From contig CAMJRR010000008.1 of NCBI GenBank assembly GCA_946408345.1, positions 1 through 64,000 on the forward strand: a DNA stretch of 64,000 bases, in the 5' to 3' direction. A program made the position numbers and the translations under genes. This document shows, piece after piece, positions 60,686 to 64,000 of the stretch. Numbering within the stretch: position 1 is the first letter of the stretch; every line of letters starts with the position of its first letter. Below the pieces are notes generated by a model. That model made no database searches, had not been told where the DNA came from, and was given only the letters and a program-made list of their open reading frames with translations. The DNA comes from an uncultured Bacteroidales bacterium. Lineage in GTDB: Bacteria; Bacteroidota; Bacteroidia; Bacteroidales; F082.

Positions 60686-61603
60686 TCAAGAAAGCGGTAC
60701 CTCAACCCATCGTCCGTCCTTAAAATTCACCACGCTGCGGTAGCCCGCTTGTTTGAGAGCTTCCTCGGCGGCTTCAAATTCAAGTGTGATTTCGCTGAAA
60801 TGGTGTGCATCGGCGGAGATGATGGCGGGAATGCCCATCTTGCAGGCCTCCTCCATCAGCCACGGCGAAGGATAGAAGCCGTTGTAGCGTTTCTTGTAGA
60901 TGCCGCGTGTGTTGATTTCCATTATCAAGCCTTTCTCGCGGATGAGGTCGAGGGTTTCTAAAGCTAACTTGCGATACCAAGGCTCGTTTTCTTGGAAATA
61001 GCGGTCGCGGTTGTGCATCTTGATTTTGTCGAAATGGGCGATGATGTCAAACGGCTCGTTTTCAATCATTTCGTTGGACTGTTCAAAGAATCGGCGCACG
61101 GCGCGACGGATGTCGCCATCGAAGAACTTTTGCAGGCCTTCGTCATAAACTTCCCATTTCGGTCCGTCAATGAACCAGATTTCGTCGGGATTTATTGTTT
61201 GGGTCGGCGTTTCGGCAGGCTCAACGACCTTAGTTTTTTCAGGTCCCTGAGCTTGTCGAATGGCCGGTTCAATAACAAGATGCACGCCACCAATCAGATA
61301 ATCAAGGTGATACTTCTCTTTGGTCACGGTGAAAGGTTCGGAAACGCCCGTGAGGTAATCCGCCTCCAAACCGCAATAAATGTCGATTTTGTCCTTGAAT
61401 TCCGCTTTCAGTTGGGCAATTTCGGCCACATATTTGGGCATATTGGCCTCCTTTACGGAGAAATTGTTATCGAAGGGCAAAGGGCTATGCTCCGAAAAGC
61501 CCAAGGTCGTCAAGCCCTGACGGACAGCCTCTTCCACGATTTCGCGAGGCTGCGACTTGCCGTCGGAATAAATGCTATGGGTATGTAGATTGAAGTTTTG
61601 CAT
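60686..61603 (-). CDS. PHP-domain histidinol-phosphatase-like phosphoesterase
   Basis: A 305-residue metal phosphoesterase. NLHTHSIYSDG (metal His/Asp), GFSEHSP, GLEADY, AHFDKIKMHN and SADAHH are the PHP metal ligands in order, as in HisK-type histidinol-phosphatases. A 60-bp family A repeat pair (61206-61265) adds AIRQAQGPEKTKVVEPAETP between IGGVHLVIEP and the INPDEIWFIDG segment, where normal family members are shorter. Frame and ligands intact. Not in a his operon. Confidence 0.9.
   Translation of the reverse strand: MQNFNLHTHSIYSDGKSQPREIVEEAVRQGLTTLGFSEHSPLPFDNNFSVKEANMPKYVAEIAQLKAEFKDKIDIYCGLEADYLTGVSEPFTVTKEKYHLDYLIGGVHLVIEPAIRQAQGPEKTKVVEPAETPTQTINPDEIWFIDGPKWEVYDEGLQKFFDGDIRRAVRRFFEQSNEMIENEPFDIIAHFDKIKMHNRDRYFQENEPWYRKLALETLDLIREKGLIMEINTRGIYKKRYNGFYPSPWLMEEACKMGIPAIISADAHHFSEITLEFEAAEEALKQAGYRSVVNFKDGRWVEVPLS
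61206..61265. repeat. Family A palindromic repeat pair inside the PHP gene
   Basis: Unit 61206-61229 (minus orientation, type GGTCGTTGAGCC) and unit 61242-61265 (plus orientation, GGTCCCTGAGCT) point away from each other across 12 bp; the reverse topology of the GH95 pair. Confidence 0.9.
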
Positions 61604-61640
61604 GATTGCTCTTTTTCGGTTTTATGTAGAAAGAATTATG

Positions 61641-61648
61641 CAAAAATA
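61641..61648 (-). promoter_or_regulatory. -7 box (TATTTTTG) of the PHP gene
   Basis: Minus-strand TATTTTTG, 37 bp before the ATG. Confidence 0.65.
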
Positions 61649-61732
61649 CGGCTTTTTGCAAAAAAATCTTCTTGATTTGTAACTTTTCGGCGATTTCTCC
61701 GTATTACTATGGAAATTCAAATCCAATCAACA

Positions 61733-62248
61733 ATGAAAACACAAATCTTAAACAGAGCTTTGATGCTGATGGCTTTATGCCTCGTTGCCTTTGGTTGCAA
61801 CGCCCAAAAAATCGACAACTCCACCGTGAAAACCATCGACTTGAACCGCTATGCTGGCGAATGGTACGAGATTGCCCGTTTTGACCACCGTTTTGAACGT
61901 GACCTTGACTATTGCAAAGCTACCTACGTGCTGTGTTGCGACAACCGAATCAATGTTTTAAATACAGGTCAGAAAAACGGCCAATTCAAGTCTTCATCAG
62001 GGAAAGCCAAGACAACCAAAGAGCCTGGCCGCCTGCGCGTTTCCTTCTTCGGGCCTTTCTATTCTGATTACCGTGTCATGATGCTTGACCCTGATTATCA
62101 GTATGCCCTCGTAGGCAGCAAAAGCGCAAAGTACCTTTGGATCCTTTCTCGCACACCGAAACTGGACGAGAACGTAAAGCAAGCCATTCTTGCAGAAGCC
62201 ACACGCCGAGGCTACGATGTCAGCAAGCTTATTTGGGTAAAGCAATGA
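61733..62248 (+). CDS. Lipocalin-family lipoprotein (Blc-like)
   Basis: A 171-residue lipoprotein. ATG at 61733 (MKTQILNR) gives a normal-length signal with lipobox AFGC; 61709 is an alternative. Lipocalin motifs: LNRYAGEWYEIARFDHRFERDL (GxW), YRVMMLDPDYQYALVGS and LWILSRTP. Bacterial lipocalins sit in the outer membrane and bind lipids under stress. Confidence 0.92.
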   Translation: MKTQILNRALMLMALCLVAFGCNAQKIDNSTVKTIDLNRYAGEWYEIARFDHRFERDLDYCKATYVLCCDNRINVLNTGQKNGQFKSSSGKAKTTKEPGRLRVSFFGPFYSDYRVMMLDPDYQYALVGSKSAKYLWILSRTPKLDENVKQAILAEATRRGYDVSKLIWVKQ

Positions 62249-62254
62249 ATGGTT

Positions 62255-62326
62255 TGTAGGACTGTCATACTATGGCCGCCGCACGACGAATTTTCGAAGC
62301 GGCTGCCTCGGTGCGACAGCCCTACA
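62255..62326. repeat. Family E repeat pair between the lipocalin and U32 genes
   Basis: Plus unit 62255-62281 (TGTAGGACTGTCATACTATG...) and minus unit 62300-62326 form an inverted pair with an 18-bp spacer. The minus unit supplies the TAG stop of the U32 gene at 62322-62324. Confidence 0.85.
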
Positions 62327-63560
62327 TGGTGGAAACCACCTTATAAACCTTATCCCCGCGCCTCACCAACGACTTCACGGGAATGGAGCAAAATTCGCCT
62401 TTCACGGTTTGCTCCACCGAACCCAAATCCACGCGGATTTCGCTCAAAATGTCTTCATAAACGCCAGTTGTCGGGCCGATAATCATGATTTGTTCGCCGA
62501 GTTTGAGGTCGTGGCTGTCCATTCGGATTTCGGCCACGCCTAATTTGCTGTAGTAGTTGGTAATCAGGCCGATATATTCCTTGGTTTGGGTGGCTTGCGA
62601 GCCGTATTGCTTTGACCACTCGAAGGTACGGCGACCCAGATAATAGCCGTCCCAAAAGCCACGATTATAAACGCTCTTCAACCGTTCCATCCAAGCATCG
62701 ATTTTCTCTTGCGTGAAGGTACCCTCCTGAATGGCTTTCACCGCTTCGCTGTATACCGACACCGTCAGCTTGGTGTACTCCGGCGAGCGGCCACGGCCTT
62801 CGATTTTCAGCACTTCCACACCGGCATCCAACACCCTATCCAAGAAAGGCAGCGTGCAGAGGTCCTTGGGAGACATGATGTACTCATTATCGAGCATTAA
62901 TTCATAGCCTTCCTCGCGTTCGCGCACATCGTAACCGCGACGGCAAAGTTGCAGGCAAGCACCACGGTTGGAAGAGGAATTGAACAAATCCTGACTCAGG
63001 TTACACTTACCCGAAATAGCCATGCACAAAGCACCGTGACAGAACACCTCTATACGGACCAAATTACCATGAGGACCACGGATTTGCTGGCGTTCAATCT
63101 CTTCTGTGATATGTTTCACTTGATCAATATTGAGTTCACGGGCAGTCACCATCACATCGGCAAACTGGGAATAATAGCGCACCGCCTCCAAGTTGGTGAT
63201 GTTGCATTGGGTAGACATGTGAACTTCGACGCCGATTTGTCGGGCATATTGAATCACGCTTTGGTCGGAAGCGATGATGGCCGAGATGCCGTTGGCCTTG
63301 ATGGCATCGAGCAATTGGTGCATCTCCTCCATTTCCTCGTCGTAAATCACCGTGTTGACGGTGACATAACTCTTTACGCCGTTTTCGTTGCAGGTCTCGG
63401 CCAGTTGGCGCAAGTCGTCGAGGGTGAAGTTCTTCGCCGAGCGCGAGCGCATGTTGAGTTTGCCGATGCCGAAATAGACACTACCGGCACCCGCTTGTAT
63501 GGCGGCTGCGAGGGCTTCGTAGGAGCCCACAGGGGCCATGATTTCGATGTTTCGTTTCAT
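62322..63560 (-). CDS. U32-family protein, second paralogue
   Basis: A 412-residue U32 protein. Start 63560 (MKRNIEIMAPVGSYE) fits the family. HMSTQCNITN, FCHGALCMAISGKCNLSQ, NRGACLQLCRRGY and LKIEGRGRSPEY are the conserved Cys-bearing blocks. Shorter than the 24.7-kb paralogue and lacking its C-terminal extension, it resembles the TrhP/YegQ-type proteins involved in tRNA hydroxylation (ho5U34). Its stop lies in a family E repeat. Confidence 0.88.
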   Translation of the reverse strand: MKRNIEIMAPVGSYEALAAAIQAGAGSVYFGIGKLNMRSRSAKNFTLDDLRQLAETCNENGVKSYVTVNTVIYDEEMEEMHQLLDAIKANGISAIIASDQSVIQYARQIGVEVHMSTQCNITNLEAVRYYSQFADVMVTARELNIDQVKHITEEIERQQIRGPHGNLVRIEVFCHGALCMAISGKCNLSQDLFNSSSNRGACLQLCRRGYDVREREEGYELMLDNEYIMSPKDLCTLPFLDRVLDAGVEVLKIEGRGRSPEYTKLTVSVYSEAVKAIQEGTFTQEKIDAWMERLKSVYNRGFWDGYYLGRRTFEWSKQYGSQATQTKEYIGLITNYYSKLGVAEIRMDSHDLKLGEQIMIIGPTTGVYEDILSEIRVDLGSVEQTVKGEFCSIPVKSLVRRGDKVYKVVSTM

Positions 63561-63576
63561 CACAGAGTTGTTTTTG

Positions 63577-63699
63577 AACACAGATTGCACGGATTGTCAC
63601 AGATTTGTTATTTCTAACCGAACGAACCCAAATTTTGCCGAACGTTTCGGTTACATTCGGATACATTCGGTTAGAGCCTTCTCCGTGTTATCCGTGTTC
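63577..63699. repeat. Imperfect 120-bp palindromic element upstream of the U32 gene
   Basis: Outer arms GAACACAGATTGCACGG / CCGTGTTATCCGTGTTC and inner arms TAACCGAA / TTCGGTTA, with several CGAACG/ATTCGG repeats between. Confidence 0.65.
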
Positions 63700-63703
63700 C
63701 AAT

Positions 63704-63734
63704 TAAAAAAGTCAGCCTGTGTTCAGACTGACTT
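63704..63734 (-). terminator. Terminator of tRNA-Pro
   Basis: AAGTCAG / CTGACTT with a T6 run on the minus strand, just past the tRNA 3' end. Confidence 0.85.
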
Positions 63735-63741
63735 GACAAAG

Positions 63742-63815
63742 TCGGGATGACAAGATTCGAACTTGCGGCCTCTTCGTCCCGAACGAAGCGCGCTACCGGG
63801 CTGCGCTACATCCCG
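63742..63815 (-). tRNA. tRNA-Pro (anticodon CGG)
   Basis: Acceptor CGGGATG/CATCCCG with A as discriminator; anticodon stem CTTCG/CGAAG encloses TTCGGGA, so the anticodon is CGG. D arm AGCCCGGTAGCG and T arm GTTCGAATC are normal. CCA is not encoded. 74 nt. Confidence 0.96.
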
Positions 63816-63830
63816 AACCGTTTTGCGCTG

Positions 63831-63838
63831 CAAAATTA
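63831..63838 (-). promoter_or_regulatory. -7 box (TAATTTTG) of tRNA-Pro
   Basis: Minus-strand TAATTTTG, 15 bp before the tRNA 5' end. Confidence 0.65.
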
Positions 63839-63889
63839 CACATTATTTTGATATGGTGTGCAATTAATTGGTCAGTTTTTTCTTTTCTG

Positions 63890-64000
63890 TCAAAAACTAA
63901 TAATGCCCAAATGCTCCAAAAGGATTTTCAATCCAATGAGAATCAGTATAATGCCGCCAATTATCCCCGCAGATTTCTCATACTTCGATCCAAACACATT
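63890..64000 (-). CDS. mntP: C-terminal fragment of the manganese efflux pump MntP
   Basis: The last 36 codons of a minus-strand gene entering from the right edge: FGSKYEKSAGIIGGIILILIGLKILLEHLG, ending at 63890. The GxxYEKxAxxxGGxxLIxIGxKILxEH pattern is the end of MntP (DUF204), an inner-membrane manganese exporter. The rest lies outside the window. Confidence 0.85.
   Translation of the reverse strand, partial: NVFGSKYEKSAGIIGGIILILIGLKILLEHLGIISF

Overview
The window is chromosomal DNA of a Bacteroidales bacterium, probably an anaerobic gut- or rumen-type lineage. The evidence is: many promoters of the Bacteroidota form TAnnTTTG a short distance before start codons; lipoproteins with Bacteroidota-specific domains (DUF4476, DUF4468, DUF2807); the ricT-gldH-PBP1A order; a type IX secretion C-terminal sorting domain; an S46 dipeptidyl-peptidase; and HydG for [FeFe]-hydrogenase maturation. 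Most of the window is housekeeping DNA with dense small repeats and three accessory patches. No rRNA, CRISPR array or prophage was seen. The species cannot be named from the sequence.

Layout. 1-9.2 kb: end of an unidentified gene, GH95 fucosidase-like lipoprotein, YfcC transporter, DPP IV, DUF4476 protein, HydG and the TM1266 regulator. 9.3-11.4 kb: a small accessory patch (MntA/HepT toxin-antitoxin, a rod-shaped 6S-like RNA candidate, an orphan lipoprotein) bounded by two copies of one 39-40 bp repeat. 11.4-24.7 kb: guanine deaminase, GH89, RNase H1, asd, ribF, rlmH, small surface proteins, HMG-CoA reductase with a GYDIA-type GHMP kinase (mevalonate pathway), and a U32 protein. 24.8-39.1 kb: two convergent operons with three MBOAT O-acyltransferases and five AlgX/AlgJ-like SGNH proteins, flanked by a secreted CotH protein. 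39.4-57.5 kb: S46 peptidase, an RNA methyltransferase, an ATPase gene bracketed by matching hairpin repeats, pth, rplY, prs, tRNA-Leu(CAA), glmS, lemA, ricT, gldH, PBP1A, obgE, a PAP2 phosphatase, a SAM hydrolase and phoH. 57.5-60.6 kb: a GIY-YIG gene, a REP-associated Y1 transposase with six REP palindromes, purC, and a three-gene DUF3791/DUF3990 cassette. 60.7-64 kb: PHP phosphatase, lipocalin, a second U32 protein, tRNA-Pro(CGG) and the end of mntP.

The most unusual signal is palindromic DNA that enters proteins without breaking them. One family, a 24-bp unit, occurs six times inside four unrelated genes (GH95, asd, GHMP kinase, PHP phosphatase), always as open frame. A second family, a 28-bp palindrome with constant ends and a variable core, occurs three times in frame inside one U32 gene and once or twice between genes. 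Other palindromes supply the stop codons of ribF and of the second U32 gene. The second strong signal is the O-acylation cluster: all five AlgX-like proteins keep the His-Trp and Ser motifs, but only one keeps the expected Asp of the D-x-H-W motif. Functions are assigned from motifs and remembered family features only; no database search was run.
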